Positions 46,720 to 59,850 of a stretch of 64,000 bases of DNA are shown here, in pieces; position 1 is the first letter of the stretch, and each line of letters starts with the position of its first letter. The DNA comes from Blastomyces gilchristii SLH14081 (taxonomy: Eukaryota > Ascomycota > Eurotiomycetes > Onygenales > Ajellomycetaceae): contig NW_003101651.1 in assembly GCF_000003855.2 (NCBI RefSeq), positions 118,944-182,943 on the forward strand, given 5' to 3'. Below the pieces are notes generated by a model, which was given only the letters and a program-made list of their open reading frames with translations, was not told the origin of the DNA and ran no database searches. The position numbers were made by a program, and so were the translations under genes.

Positions 46720-49700
46720 AAGTTTAAAAACTCTTCAAAAATCACATTTATTTAAAATAATGTGAATAGAAACTCAAATTATATTTATTCTTATCTTCAA
46801 ATTATATTTAAATATAAAGTTGATTTTATACTACTTTAGAAGCTGAATTTTGATGCTGAGTAAAAATATGTTATTTCTTATTTAAGCTACTACTGCTTTA
46901 TATCTCAAAAGTCTGAGATAAAGTCAAGAGTAGTGATCTATGAAAGAAAGAAGTGAAGATATTAATTTAATCTAAGATTTAATATCATATCTGACTCTGA
47001 TATTCTGATGAGTGATATTATAAATAAAGAGAATGAGTTTGATACTATACAGCTTATAAATATCTATAATGAAAAGTCATTGAAGAAAAATAATAATATC
47101 TGAATAATTGATAGAGAATTTCTGAATATAACTTTATCAAGAAACTCTATAATTGTAGAAGATTTCAATACACATCATCTCTGATAAAATTCAGAATATA
47201 AAAGAGCAGTAAGAGCTGATAATCTGATTGAATAAATCTTTGAGCATTCAATAGATTTAGTTAACAAGTCTGATCAATAAACATTCTTTAGAAAAGATAT
47301 AAAACAGAAATCTATTATAAATCTAATCTTCATATTATAAAATCTAATGAAAAAAAGACTTGTAAACTGATTTATTAATTCAAATGAGACATCAGAATCA
47401 GATCATGAGATTATTCAATTTAATATTGAACTGAGTGAGAAATAAATGAGTGAAAATTCTCTTCTCTCTAATCAGTTTAACTTTGAAAAAGCTGACTGAA
47501 AGGCAGTTGAAGAAAGTATAAAACTGTTAAAATCTGAAAGACAGAGTGAGCTATATTGAAATCCTGGTCAAGATATCTCAAATGAAATACTTGAGAATAG
47601 AGTGAAGCTTATTATATCTATTATTCTAGTAAGTGTTAAAGATAATATTTCAAAGAGAAAGTCTTCTGAGTATTCAAAATCTTGATGAAATGAGAATATT
47701 ATATCTAAAAGAAAACAATTGACTACTACTAGAAGAGATTGAAAGAATAATATAATTTCTAATAAAGAGTTCAAAGCTGTCAGAAATGAATATTTTTCAG
47801 ATATTAAAAGAGCTAAAATAGACTGCTGAAATAAATTTCTTAAAGAAGTATAAGAAAAGAAAGTTTTTAAAGCTTTTAACTATACTAAAATAAGAAGTGT
47901 AGCAAAACTTTCAACCTTAGAATATGAGTTTCAGAATGAATCATATACAGCAAACTCTTTTGAGAAAAAATATCAAGCTTTTATAAGAACTCTCTTTCAA
48001 AACTCATCAGATTCAGATTCAGAGAAAGAGAATATATCACTTCTCAACTATATTGATGAAAATGACTGAGAATAGCCTGATCTTACTCAAGATGAATTAG
48101 AGTTAGCTATCTTCTCAAGTTCAGTTAAAACTGCTGCAGGGCCTGATTCAATTAATCACTTGATTATTCAAAATACATACTTCTACTTAAAGAATAAATA
48201 TTTTGAGCTCTTTTTCAATCTCTTAAGAAATGAATATTATTCTGAATGCTGAAGAGAAGTCACTGAAGTGATTCTTATAAAACCTAATAGAAAAACTTCA
48301 ATTCTCAAGTTATATAGAGTAATATCTCTATTAAACTGTCTAGAAAAGGTTTTAGAAAAGATAATAGCTACTTAACTATCTTTTATAAGCTCTATCAGTA
48401 ATTCTCTTTTATTCAGTGAATAAATAAGAGATAGAAAACAGTGTTCTACAATTGACACTGTTCTCTCAGTTATTCATGATATTTAAATAACAAAGCATAA
48501 AGATCTGGTCTCAACTGCAGTTTTTATTGATATAAAAGAAGTATTTGATTATGTTTCAAAGTCAAAGTTAATTCAGATATTAAAGATGTTAAAACTGTCA
48601 CTTTCTCTAATAAAATGAGTTAACTGTTTTATATTTAAAAGAATTATACAACTTTTCTTTGATGAAATGAAATAAGACAAGACTGAGATAAAAATAGAAG
48701 TACTGTAAGAATCTTCAATCTTACTTATTTTATTTACAATATACACTGTATATCTATTTAAAAATAGAAATATAAGAATAGTGTAATCTCTGAGTTATAT
48801 GAATAATATTGATCTAGTCTACAGCTCAAAAACTATCAAAGAGAATTTAAAAGTGATTGAAGAAGCTGCAAAGAAAATCTTTATTAGAGTAGATATTAAT
48901 TAAATTCAATTTGATATGAATAAAACTGAGTTAATTTATTTCTTTTCTAGATTCAATGAGAAAGAACTATCTCTAACTCTTTTAAATAGAGAGATTAAAC
49001 TCAGTGTAAATGTCAAATGATTAGAAGTATGATTAAACTTCAAGTTGAATTTTAAATATTATATTTAACAAAGAACTGTCAAGGCAGAAAGACTATTAAA
49101 TAACATAATCAGACTATTAAATACAGAGAGAGATCTATTCTTTCAGACTATGAGACAGTTATATATAGNNNNNNNNNNNNNNNNNNNNNNNNNNNNNNNN
49201 NNNNNNNNNNNNNNNNNNNNNNNNNNNNNNNNNNNNNNNNNNNNNNNNNNNNNNNNNNNNNNNNNNNNTCAGTAGCTGATTATGAAGTTTAGTTTGATAA
49301 AATAATTAAGAGAATTCACTGAACTTTTTCAAAGTCTGTAAAACAGAGTCTTAAGAAGAATTCTGAGATTATTTAAATCATCTTCTATTAAAGCAATGAA
49401 AATTGAAGCTTCAATTTCTCTCTCTGCTATTAGATTTGAAAAGGCCTGTATAAACTATACTCTGAGAGTTATAAAGATGAGTTTAAATTATATAATCAGA
49501 GAAAGAGTCTCTTCTTCATTTTCATCAATTAACTCTGAAAATGAACTGAATTGAAATAGATTTCTTAATTAAAATGAAAATAATTCTTCAAAGAAAATGT
49601 CTTCTCAACTGTACAGACTATACTCTCTGATTAAAAATCAATTTTCTTCTTTAAATGTTGAAAAAGTTGATCATGAGAAGTTATCTCTCTGAAGAGAAAA

Positions 49701-50735
49701 GCTTGAATCTCTTATAGACTTATAAATAAGTGAACTATCTAAAGAGAAAGAATATGAACAGTATTTGAAGAGGATTTCTACAATTAATATAAAAGACTCT
49801 ATTCTGATTTATTCAGATGACTCAAAAAATGAGAATTTGAATAGATTAGACACAGACATTGCTTATTCTGAAGATAATATCAATTTTATCTCAGATTTCT
49901 GAAATTTAGGCTGTGAATCTGAAGTCTTTAATACTGAACTATTTGTAATAGTGAAAGCTTTCAAACTCATTGAAATAAAATCTCATAAAAGAGGAAATAG
50001 TTTGAAAGAGATATGAATATTCTCTAATAGTCAAGCTGCTTTAAAAAGACTTAGAAATAGTCAGATTCATAATAATCAAATGAATCTTGAACTGATCTTA
50101 AACTCTGTTTTAAAAATTCAAAAGAGAAGAATATTAAAGTTAATAATTCATCTATACTGAGTTCCTGCTCATATGAATATTCATGACAATAAATTGACTG
50201 ATTCAGCTGTAAAAAAGAATGCAGAATTAAGCAGATCTATTCAAAAAATTGTGTCCTGATCTTTTATAAAGAGAAAAATAAAAGAATCTTATTTAGATAA
50301 GTGAAATGAAAGCTGACAGAAATAAAAGAAGAGTGTACATTATTCAAGATTTGAAATAAAACCCAAGTGAAAATCTTATTCAATTAAATATAAAAAGAAA
50401 ATATTCTCATCTATAATACAGCTGAAACTAGAACATGACTATTTCAAATCTTATATACAAAGATTTGATGATAGATTTGACTCAATAGAATGCTCATTCT
50501 GCAATGCAAATGAAAATTCTGAGTATATTGTAATACACTGTGCATTATACAACAGTCTCAGAGCCAGATTGAAAGAGAAGTATGATTTAAATCAATTAAA
50601 TATGAGATTCTTATTCTCAACTGAGACAGGAATTAAATACTTAATAGACTTTCTATCAGAAACTCAAGCAGCTATAAGAAAATGACTAAATTCAGAAATA
50701 TCTGAATATGAAGAGGAGAAAATCAATCAGATATA
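46720..50735 (+). pseudogene. LINE-b ORF2: endonuclease-RT-RNase H-zinc finger (broken, contains gap)
   Basis: Endonuclease: VEDFNTHHLxW and RAVRADNLIEWIFEHSIDLV (47155-47260), the G-D-F-N-x-H-H motif of APE-type nucleases. RT: VKTAAGPDSINHLII (48125-48170), YRVISLLNCLEKVLEKIIA (48313-48370), FIDIKEVFDYVSKSKL (48520-48570) and YMNNIDLV (48796-48822), the F/Y-x-D-D box with both Asp changed to Asn. A 100-N gap at 49169-49268 removes the RT-RNase H linker. RNase H: DSILIYSDDSKNENLNR near 49795 and FSNSQAALKRLRNSQ near 50020. The C-terminal finger is near 50490-50550. Stop at 50733-50735. Confidence 0.87.
49169..49268. other. Assembly gap (100 N)
   Basis: Exactly 100 N, the conventional placeholder for a gap of unknown size, inside LINE-b ORF2. 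Confidence 0.99.
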
Positions 50736-51090
50736 GTCTGTTAAAACAGCTATATACTATCTTTTAATAATTTGTTTTGTTACAGTCTCTCTTTACTTTA
50801 TTTTTTCCTTTGAATTCCTTTCTATCTATCTATTTAATGTGTCTATCTTTAAGACTGTGTTCTCTTTTCCTTTGTCATGATATTGTCAAATGATTTCAAA
50901 GTATCAGAAGATGTTAAAACACTGTAATTTGTAAACAGCTTTTGTATTCTGAGCTGAAATTTTCTGATTTTGCATATCTGAAATTGATGAATGTATAATA
51001 GTTAACTTTACAGATATAGGAAAAACTCTGAGAACTAAAAGTTCTCAGGTAGATGTCATAGTCTCTGACTGCATACATCTATAATTGAAG

Positions 51091-51110
51091 AATAATAATA
51101 ATAATAATAA
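51091..51110 (+). repeat. (AAT)n LINE-b 3' tail
   Basis: AAT repeat closing LINE-b, followed at 51111-51121 by the right target duplication tcagtttattc. Confidence 0.88.
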
Positions 51111-51121
51111 TCAGTTTATTC

Positions 51122-52342
51122 AGTGCATGTCTGTTACATTGAGCAGTATATCTTGTTCTCATCATGAGAGAATGTCTGTCATTAAGTTCTGACTGTTAGA
51201 ACAGTAGTGTATTATAAAATGAAAGCAGCTTAAGAACTCAGATTATTGTATCTGTTATTCAGTGAGTTTACAGATAGTTATGAAGTATTTGAGATTCTTA
51301 TGATCTGTGACTATCTTAAATTCAGAGATACTTCAGACTTCAGAGTCTTATTCTTCTAAACAGTGTATAATTGTAAGAAGTTTCTTGTCATAGATCTCAT
51401 AATGGCATTCAGCAGAACTCAGTTTCTTAGACATGAAGATATGTAATTGTAGAACATCTTTATCATCATATTACAATATCACTTCTTCTGTCACATAGTC
51501 AGAGAAATCAGCTTCAATAACTGTCTTACAATCAGAATTGAATGTTATCAGCAGAGAGATATTAATGAACATCTTCTTCATCTGTATAAATGCAGCTTCA
51601 GCATCTGCTGACTATTGAAATACTGAGTCTTTTTTAGTGAGTTCTGTAAGTGATCTCATAATATCTGAGAAGTTTCATATAAATTGCTGATAGAAGTTAG
51701 TAAATTCAATGAAGCTTTATACATCTTTCACAGTGTGTGAGACCTCTTATTCAAGAATAGCAGAGACCTTCTTAGAATTCATTCAGATTCTCTTATCAGC
51801 TTCTATGATGAAATCTAAGTATTTAGTACTCTTGACTTTGAAATCACACTTATCAATATCAATTAATAGTTCTGCTTCTTGTAGTTGTTGTAATACTCTT
51901 TACACATACTCTTAATATTTCTTTCTGAATTTATTGATGAAGATGAGAATGTCATCTAGATAAGCAGATGTAAATTTATTAAAAAAGTCTCAGAGTACTC
52001 AGTTGATATACTTCTGAAATGTACTGAGAGTATTGATTAGTTCAAAGAGTGTAACTACTCATTCAAAGAGATTATATTATGTTCAGAATGCTGTAAGTTA
52101 CTCATCTTCTTCAGTGATGCAGATTTTATGAAATATGATAATAACATCTAACTTTGTAAATCATTGAGCTTGTTCAATGCAAGCTAGAGTTTTATTGATA
52201 AGAGATAAAGAATAACAGTCTTTCTTTATTAATCTGTTCAATTCTTGATAATTCATACAGAATCAGAGTTCTTTATCTAGTTTCTTTGTAAAGAGAATAG
52301 AGACTGTAGTGAAAGAGTTGCTAATGTGTATGAATTTCTTAT
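51122..52342 (-). pseudogene. Gyp1-b RT-RNase H part (broken)
   Basis: Reverse complement of Gyp1-a about 5330-6530. It covers the RT catalytic region (YLD box near 51945-51970) and RNase H (about 51240-51560). It ends at the Gyp3-c insertion (TSD cttat, 52338-52342), which falls near the start of the RT domain. Confidence 0.82.
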
Positions 52343-52600
52343 TGTAAGAAATCCCGCTCCTCGCGGATTCTTTACCTCTATTCCTATCTCTCATGTAATC
52401 AATAGGGCTAGCGGCCCTTGGCTACACACAACTATATAGACTGAAGTTCATGAATACTATTCATAACTCAGCTTGAATACTATTATATATTTAATCTCTA
52501 TATTTTATCTTTCTACTGTAAATACTTCTAGTAGTTAACAGTATATATCATGTCAAGCTGCAAACATCTGAATAATCATCTGTAAACACTTATTCTTACA
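52343..52600 (+). repeat. Gyp3-c 5' LTR
   Basis: Outer start spared (tcccgctcctcgcggattc). Inner end mutated (catctgaataatcatctgtaa against cacctgaataatcacctgtga). Confidence 0.94.
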
Positions 52601-52624
52601 TTTCAAGCTTAGTCAGTCAGCAAT

Positions 52625-53830
52625 CACTTATTATGACTGAAAGAACTAGAAACTTATATACTTTAATCACTGCAAACTCTACTGCAGACACTCAGAAGCA
52701 GTCATCTGAATTATGAATAATCTCTATAAAAGAAGTCTTAGAGAACTTATTAATTACTTATAGAATATCATTCTCTACATCTGTGACAGAGAAACTCTTC
52801 AAACTCATAAATAAATCAATCTCAGTGAAGAACATTCTTAAGCATCTCTTATAGAATTAAGCTATTTTTTTATAAGAAATACTTACTGTCTGTAAATACT
52901 CTTGAACTGAGTCTCTAGATATAATCTTCAGAGATACTCATGAACTGAAAAGAAACTTTCTTAAGTTATAATTACTTAAGATCACTTATTAAATTACAAT
53001 CTATAAAAGCTTTTATAAGTTTGTATTTAAAATTAACTCACAAGCTCAGCTGTGTAACATGAAAGATGAAGAAGCTGTTATCTATATAATAATAGATCTC
53101 TATTACACTGAAGTCAAGAACTGACTGAATTATCTAGAGAATGATTATAAGAAATCTCACTGATCTGTTCTCAAGATCTATCTAGAGAGTAAGTTGAGAA
53201 ACTTTATAAGCTGAATAGAGAACATCTGAACTGTAATCATTAATATTAGAAAAAGAGATGAGAAATCTGATAAAGACTACTCACAGTACTTTATAAAATT
53301 ATAATATGAATTGAGATCTGTGAAAATAGAGCTCTGAAACAAGATCTGAATAATGATATTTATAAAGAGACTGAATAAAGATATGTAGAATAAGCTTATT
53401 AAGTAAGACTCTAAGCTCTTAATTCTGAAGAAACTGATGACTCTCATTCATTACTTACAGATCACTGTGAGAGTCATAGATCTATAGAGAGTAAACTATT
53501 AATCAGTCTTATAAGAGCTAGAATAACAGAGAACAGATTTGTTAGAAAAAGATAATAAGATATAGAGAGATTTATATCTGACTGCTGAGTAGAGAGAGAG
53601 AGCTTCACAAGCTTTTAGAAATAGAGTATATAATAGAGAGACTAAGAAAAAGAAACTCTGCTTTATCTATTTTAAATCAGAATATCTCTGTGCAAACTGT
53701 CTGAATAAATTAAAATAGAAATTTGAAGAGTTATGAATAGAGTCAGTAACAGTCTTCTTAAGAGTCTTAAAGCTGATATCTGAATCTGTTACTTCTCTGA
53801 TGAAAATACTTGCTTATAAGAAGAGATTAT
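52625..53830 (+). pseudogene. Gyp3-c gag with CCHC knuckle (broken)
   Basis: Plus strand. The gag core is followed by a knuckle at 53659-53700 reading CFIYFKSEYLCANC (one Cys and the His changed to Tyr). Collinear with the gag of Gyp3-b (37560-38650, inverted). Confidence 0.78.
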
Positions 53831-56800
53831 ACTGCAGTACTGCTGTCTCACAAGTATGAGAAGTATTGATAAACTCAGAATCTCAGGTCACTATAGTATC
53901 TCTAAAGCTCACAGAGTAAATAAGCTGAATAATGAAAACTAAGAATCTGCTCTTATAATAAGCAGAGTGTAAGAACTCAGATCTGAGAGCTGAGAAACTT
54001 ATAAGAGTTATCTTTGAATTGCAAGATCTCTCTGAAATCTGAAGAAGATTTATAGAAACTATGATCATTACAGATATTACAGATAATATATACTTAAAAC
54101 TTGTATAACTTCAAAGACACAATTCATATATAACTGTTCATAAGTTAGATTTATACTTCTGATCAGTGTTGACAGACTCACTTACAGAGATAGAATCAGT
54201 TAATACTGTAGAGTTGATTAGAGAAGACAAGCTCATCTATATAATAACTTTATAAGTGTCTGAGAATCTCACAGTCATGAAAACTGAGCTTTAAATATCA
54301 GAGAAATACTGAGATCTTATAGAGATATTTAGCTCAGTAAAGACAGCTGAGCTTTCTTCTTATTATAAGAAGAATCTGATAATAGATTTAATAGAAGAAT
54401 AGAAATTCTTCTGAGAATCAATCTATAAGTTTTCTCATTATAAGACAGAGATCTTATAGATCTATATAAAGAAGAATCTGAAGAATAGCTTTATCTGATC
54501 TTCACAGACCTCTGTGAAAGTCTCTGTGATATTTATAAAGAAGAAGAATGAAGATCTCAGATTATATATAGACTATTATAATCTAAACTTCAAGATAATA
54601 AAGAGCTGCTACTCTCTATCTCTGATTAAGAATATGATTAACTATCTTATAGAAGCTGTTATATTCACACAACTGAATATAATTAATATATATATATAAC
54701 TGTGAATACAGTTTAAAAATGAATGAAAGACTGTCTTTAGAACTGCACTGAGATTATTTAAATATCTAGTAATATCTTTTAATCTGACTAATATCTTCAC
54801 AGTATTTCAGTCTTTTATTAATAAAATACTTTATATATATTTGAATATCTTCATAATAATATATCTGAATGATGTGATGATGTACTCTGTAAAGAAGAAA
54901 GAATATACTGAGTATATATAAAGTATATTAAAGATTTTAGATGAGATAGAACTGTATATTAAGCTTATAAAGTATAACTTCAGTGCTTATTAGATTAATT
55001 TTCTAGAATATATAATCATCACAGATGATATTCAGATAGAATCTTTATAAATTAAGACTATTCTATTATAATCAAAGTTAACTAGTATTTATAAGATTCA
55101 GATCTTTCTGAGCTTTGTGAATTTCTATAGATGATTTATCTTTATATTTATAAGAATCTTCTTGACTCTTATAGACATACTGAAGAGTGAAAATAAGAAA
55201 AAGTTATTCTATGAATAGAGAATGAAAAGATTATTAAGAAGAGAGAACTGTGAGAACTTTCTTATCTCAGAAGCTTATAAGATCTTTGTAAGATTGAAAT
55301 AAATATTTATAGATACAGTAATGCTGTTTCACTTTAATCTCTTACTCTTAATCAGATTGAAGACAGATATCTTCTTCTTTACAATTTCAGAAATAGTCTC
55401 ATAACTACAGTTAAATAAGAACTGAGTTTCAGTGATCTTTTTCTTATAGAAGATACAATCTATAGAGATTAACTATAGCATTCATGATCAGAAGCTTCTC
55501 ATAATAGTGAAATTCTTCTATCACTAATATCACTATTTTAAGAGTCTTATAACAGTGATTACTATTAGAACTAATCATGACAGCTTATAATAGTTTACTT
55601 TAATCAAGAAACTCTCACAGCAGCAGATTCACTGAGCTCAGAGACTGAGTAAGTTCTGATTTAAGATAGAACATATCAAGAGAACTAAGAACTCAGCAGA
55701 CAGACTCTCTTACAGATCAGACTATATTAAGAAGACTAGAATAACAGATATAGAGAGACTAGAGAAGACAGAAAAGCTTCACAGAATACTCAGACTGAGT
55801 GTTATAAAGAGATTGACTGAAGAGTCTCTCAATTTCTCATAAGAGAAGAAGAAAGAGAGAGAAAAGAAGCCTGTATAACTACTCTCTATAATACTGAGAG
55901 TTAACACTCTGAAACTCTTTATAAGAATTCTTGAAGAGAGTATCTATAATCTGAAGAGTTTGCAGGCTTTAAGAAGCATTATAGAAGATCTGATGTAAGA
56001 AGAAACAGAGTATAAGTCTTTATAAGATCTTCTATTCAGATTGTTAGAACTGTAACTGAAGAATAAATATACTTAGTATATTCAGAAACTGCTTACAGCA
56101 GAGATTAACTCTGCAGAAATAAAGAATTGAAGAGACTTAAATAATCTCTTATAAAGAGAGAGCTGAATTTATATATCTATGAATAAGTTTCTATATATAG
56201 AATTTATTAAAAGATATCATGACTCTTCTTTAGCAGATTATTTTACAGATACTAGAACTTATAAGTTACTTATAAGAAAATACTTCTGACTGAAGATGTG
56301 AGAACTTATAAAGAAGATAGTGAATTCTTATACTATTTATCAGAATTTGCAGATAGTGCAGTTCAGATTATATAAAGAACTTACTTCTCTATTCACTTCA
56401 CAGAAACCTTGAGAACAGCTAGAAATGAATACTCTTGTAAGTCTCTCTGAAAGTAAGAACATATATAATACCTGCTTTGACAGTGTGCTGATAATAGTGA
56501 ATCATTTCATTAAAATAACACACTTTATATTCATCTGTAAGAACTTGAAGTTAAAGAATTTAACTCATATCTTTATCTGTAATGTGATTCAGTTGTATAA
56601 GTTATCTGTAAATATTGTCTCAGATAGAGAATCAATCTTCATAGAAGAGTTCTGATCTGATCTGATAACTATACTGAAAATCTTATAAGATCTAAGCACA
56701 GTTTTTCATCAACAGACAGATAATCAGATAGAATATCTAATGAGTATATTAAAATAGTATCTGCAGTGCTTTGTTAATTATAATCAGAATGACTGAGTGT

Positions 56801-58060
56801 ATTAATTATCACTTACAGAGTTCATATACAATAACTCAAAGTATATTAGCATAGATAAAATTCTCTTTGAGATGCTCACTGAGACTTAGACTGACCGTGT
56901 GACCGTGTCTGAGATCAGAACCAGATTTTTTGATAGTCTCATTATCAATTCAACTGATCTCATTACACAGTTTTAACATTAGATAGTAGTTTCATACTGT
57001 CTCAGTAAGACTTACTGTCTACTCTTATCACATTTTCCAAATAGAACCATGATTTTCACTTCTCAATTTAAATTATTTTTATTGCTTTAAATGACTTTAA
57101 ATCTCATTTGAGTGTTACCAAAAAGCGTTACTTTTTAAAAAATTAAAAATAGTCTAAAAAAAACCTTAAAATGTCTAAAAATAGTAACTTTATGCTAAGA
57201 ATGAGACTAAATGAGACCAAATGAGACCACTTTCTCATTTTTTTCAAGTCATGGTTCCATTTTAAGATCTGATATATAGTTACTTTACATGTTTTTTTGA
57301 TAGCCAGTCCCAGCGGGATTCACGCCAAGAAATGTATGAGATCAGACCAAATGAGACCAAACATGAAATTCATGATCTCAGCGGCCAGTCTACTGAGACT
57401 CATCTGCAGATGATCTTGATAAACCTGTAAGAGTATACTATAGAGTGTGATAATATCTGTGAACAGACTGAGAGAATTCAGAAGATTCAGAAGAAAGTCT
57501 GTGAATTCTTGAGAAAGACTCAAGAGTATCAGAAGAGATACTATAACTTCAAGTATATTATAAAGAGTTTTAAGAAAGATGATAGAGTCTGACTAAGTCT
57601 AAAAAACATTATTATACAGAGATCTAGTAAGAAGCTGAATCTCTTATAGATAGAGTCTTATAAGATTATAAAGAAAGTTAGCTTATAGTTCTATAGATTG
57701 AAACTGTTATCTGAGTTACAGATATACAATATTTTTTATATCTCTTTATTTTATAAATATAAGAAATTTTCAGAAGAGAATTCTATGACTCATCACTCTA
57801 TTTATAAAGTACTAGAGAGTGAAAGAGAATATCAGGTTAAAAAGATTATTAACTCAGAGAAATAAGATTATAAGCTCTGATTCAAGATTCAGTGACAAGA
57901 GTATTCTGATAAGATGAATAAGTTTACTTAAGAATTATCTGAGCAGATAAGATATCTGTAGAAGCTGAGACATAACTTTTATACTATGAATTCTGATAAG
58001 TCAGAATGATGTAATCTTTGCTAAGAACCTGATTATAATAAAGATATTAACACTGTTATT
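53830..58060 (+). pseudogene. Gyp3-c pol: PR-RT-RH-IN-chromodomain (broken; MITE-c inserted)
   Basis: RT: VSVIFIKKKNEDLRLYIDYY (54515-54575) and YLNDVMMYSVKKKEYTEY (54860-54915). RNase H: MKRLLRRENCENFLISEAYK (about 55225-55290). Integrase: SLSESKNIYNTCFDSVLII, then VNHFIKITHF and DRESIFIEEF (56425-56655), then HQQTDNQIEYLMSILK (56710-56760). MITE-c splits it at 56886. After it the frame continues to a GPY-like element near 57640-57720 and a chromodomain at about 57815-57990 (EREYQVKKIINSEK, then ELSEQIRYL). Confidence 0.85.
56887..57392 (+). mobile_element. MITE-c, 506-bp hAT-like element
   Basis: TAGACTGACCG ... CGGCCAGTCTA with duplication ctgagact at 56879-56886 and 57393-57400. The empty site can be read in Gyp3-a (about 24791-24806) and Gyp3-b (about 34495-34510), which carry a single ctgagact. 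This confirms both the 8-bp duplication and the element borders. Confidence 0.95.
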
Positions 58061-58299
58061 TACAAGCTCTAGTCTATAAGATAATGAGTTTCTACTGAGA
58101 TGAACAGTTCACAGTGTATATAAGAAAAGAAGAAATCATACTCTCATTAAAGCTAAAAAATAAGAAAATAAAAATAGAATTATGAACACAATTTAGAGAT
58201 CAATAAAGAAAAAATAAAGAAAACTTAAATTCATATTCTCAATACTTATAACACTCAATCTTCTCACAACTATTAATTTCTCTCTTCAAAGAAGTAGAG

Positions 58300-59090
58300 A
58301 GTATTATATCTGTGCTACAGATAATCATTATATTTGATACAAAGATCATCAGAAATGCACAGACTTCAGAGAAGCTGAATATCAGAGTATACACAGTTGC
58401 AGCAGAATCTTGAAAGCTGATTATCTGTATATATAATCAGATACTTCTTACAAAGCTGTATTCACTTTCTCAGTTATACTGAAGTATTCAGTCTGAAAAC
58501 AATTGAGATGCAGAGAGAGAGCTCATCTGCTCAGATTAACTCTCATTATAAATTCATGATATTTATATTGTCTTAATTACTCAGATTTTATGAGTATCTG
58601 AGAACTCATCTCTCATTGATAATGAGATTGTAGAAATGCACTGTGATGTGAGAATCATTGATAGAAAACCTAGATATATTCATATATATCTAATCAGAGA
58701 TTGTACAGACAGAGAGAAGATAGTTATAGACTCACAGAGTCACAGAAGACACTAGCAACACTGAGAGCTTTGCAAGAACTATTAGCTAGAATCTGTAAGA
58801 AATTACTTATAAGAAGACTTACAGTAAAGAGAGAAACTGCACTGCTTAAAGTCAGAAACTGATCTGAGAAAGATATGAGATTGACTGCTGGCCTGAAGAT
58901 CAGATGCAGTGATAAGACTGAGAGAGATGAAGACACTGTTATAAGCAGTAATATCTCTGCTTCATCAGCTGATAAAAAGTAATCAGAGAAGTTACAGAGA
59001 TACTTATAAGAAGCTCAGTAGTAGTCAGATATTATTTATAAAGATATTAAAATTGAAAAATTTTTTATTCTTAAGAAGTTCTTGAATTAA
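58300..59090 (+). pseudogene. Gyp3-c extra 3' ORF, unknown function (broken)
   Basis: Plus-strand copy of the ORF at 32763-33640. The upstream frame has RNAQTSEKLNIRVYTVA. The downstream frame has QKTLATLRALQELLARICKK, RRLTVKRETALL and MRLTAGLKIRCSDKTERDED. The frame change between the two parts lies at the same place as in Gyp3-b. Confidence 0.6.
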
Positions 59091-59850
59091 TATATAAATA
59101 TTATCAGAAACACTCTCTCTCTATTATCTGAGTGAAAACACTTCACAGATGAATGAGAATACTCACAGTTTATAAGAATAAGAGCTGTTACAGAAAAAGA
59201 AAAAAGAAGATAAAGTTTCATAAATAGATCTGAAATATTTATACTACTTTAGAGAGATTTACTTACACTGTGAGTAATTTCATAGAATAGTCAGATTACT
59301 CTAGTAAATAAGAGTGATTATAAATCATAGATCTGAATCTTTCTATATAACTATAAAGAGTGATTGTAGACTGTAGATATCTTGATTCTACAATTCTACA
59401 GAGTTAGTGAAAGAATGAAAAATTCCTCACAATTCTACAGTGTTAAAGAACAATAATTTACAAGAATAAGTGAAAGATCAACTGATAAATACTTCTCTTT
59501 AATAAGAATAATCTCATAGAGAGTGATTTATCTGTGAGATGAATCTGTATAATAATCACACAAGAATCTCATGAAAATAATTAAGAGTCAATCAGAACTC
59601 TTCTGTATAAAAGATATAAGATGAATCTGTATAATAGTTAGAGAAGAATCTGTAGACTATAAAGAATCTTACAGAATAAGAAACTGAGTAATAGACTCTT
59701 TTCTCTTCACAGTAATAAGGAATTTTTTCCTCACTGAGATTTTTTATAGATATGAAGAATTTTTAGTAAGTATTACTGCAGTACTGAGCTGATTCTATGA
59801 AGTCACTCAGTGAAAGACTTCACAGATGAAGTCTTAGAGAGAGAGAGATA
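59091..59850 (+). other. Gyp3-c 3' untranslated region with polypurine tract
   Basis: No ORF. Ends ttagagagagagagata directly before the 3' LTR, the polypurine tract. A hairpin GACTTCAcagATGAAGTC lies near 59817-59834. Confidence 0.6.

Larger units (their letters stand above)
19243..51110 (+). mobile_element. LINE-b, near full-length Tad-like LINE split by SINE1/Gyp4 and LINE-c
   Basis: The 3' end is the AAT tail ending at 51110. An 11-bp target duplication flanks it: tcagttcattc at 19232-19242 and tcagtttattc at 51111-51121 (one C-to-T change). Across it the Gyp1-b sequence is continuous when compared with Gyp1-a. Own sequence is 19243-20143, 43402-43686 and 44555-51110, net about 7.7 kb including a 100-N gap. 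It has a long 5' region with internal repeats, ORF1 with CCHC-type knuckles, and ORF2 with endonuclease, RT, RNase H and a C-terminal zinc finger. Confidence 0.85.
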
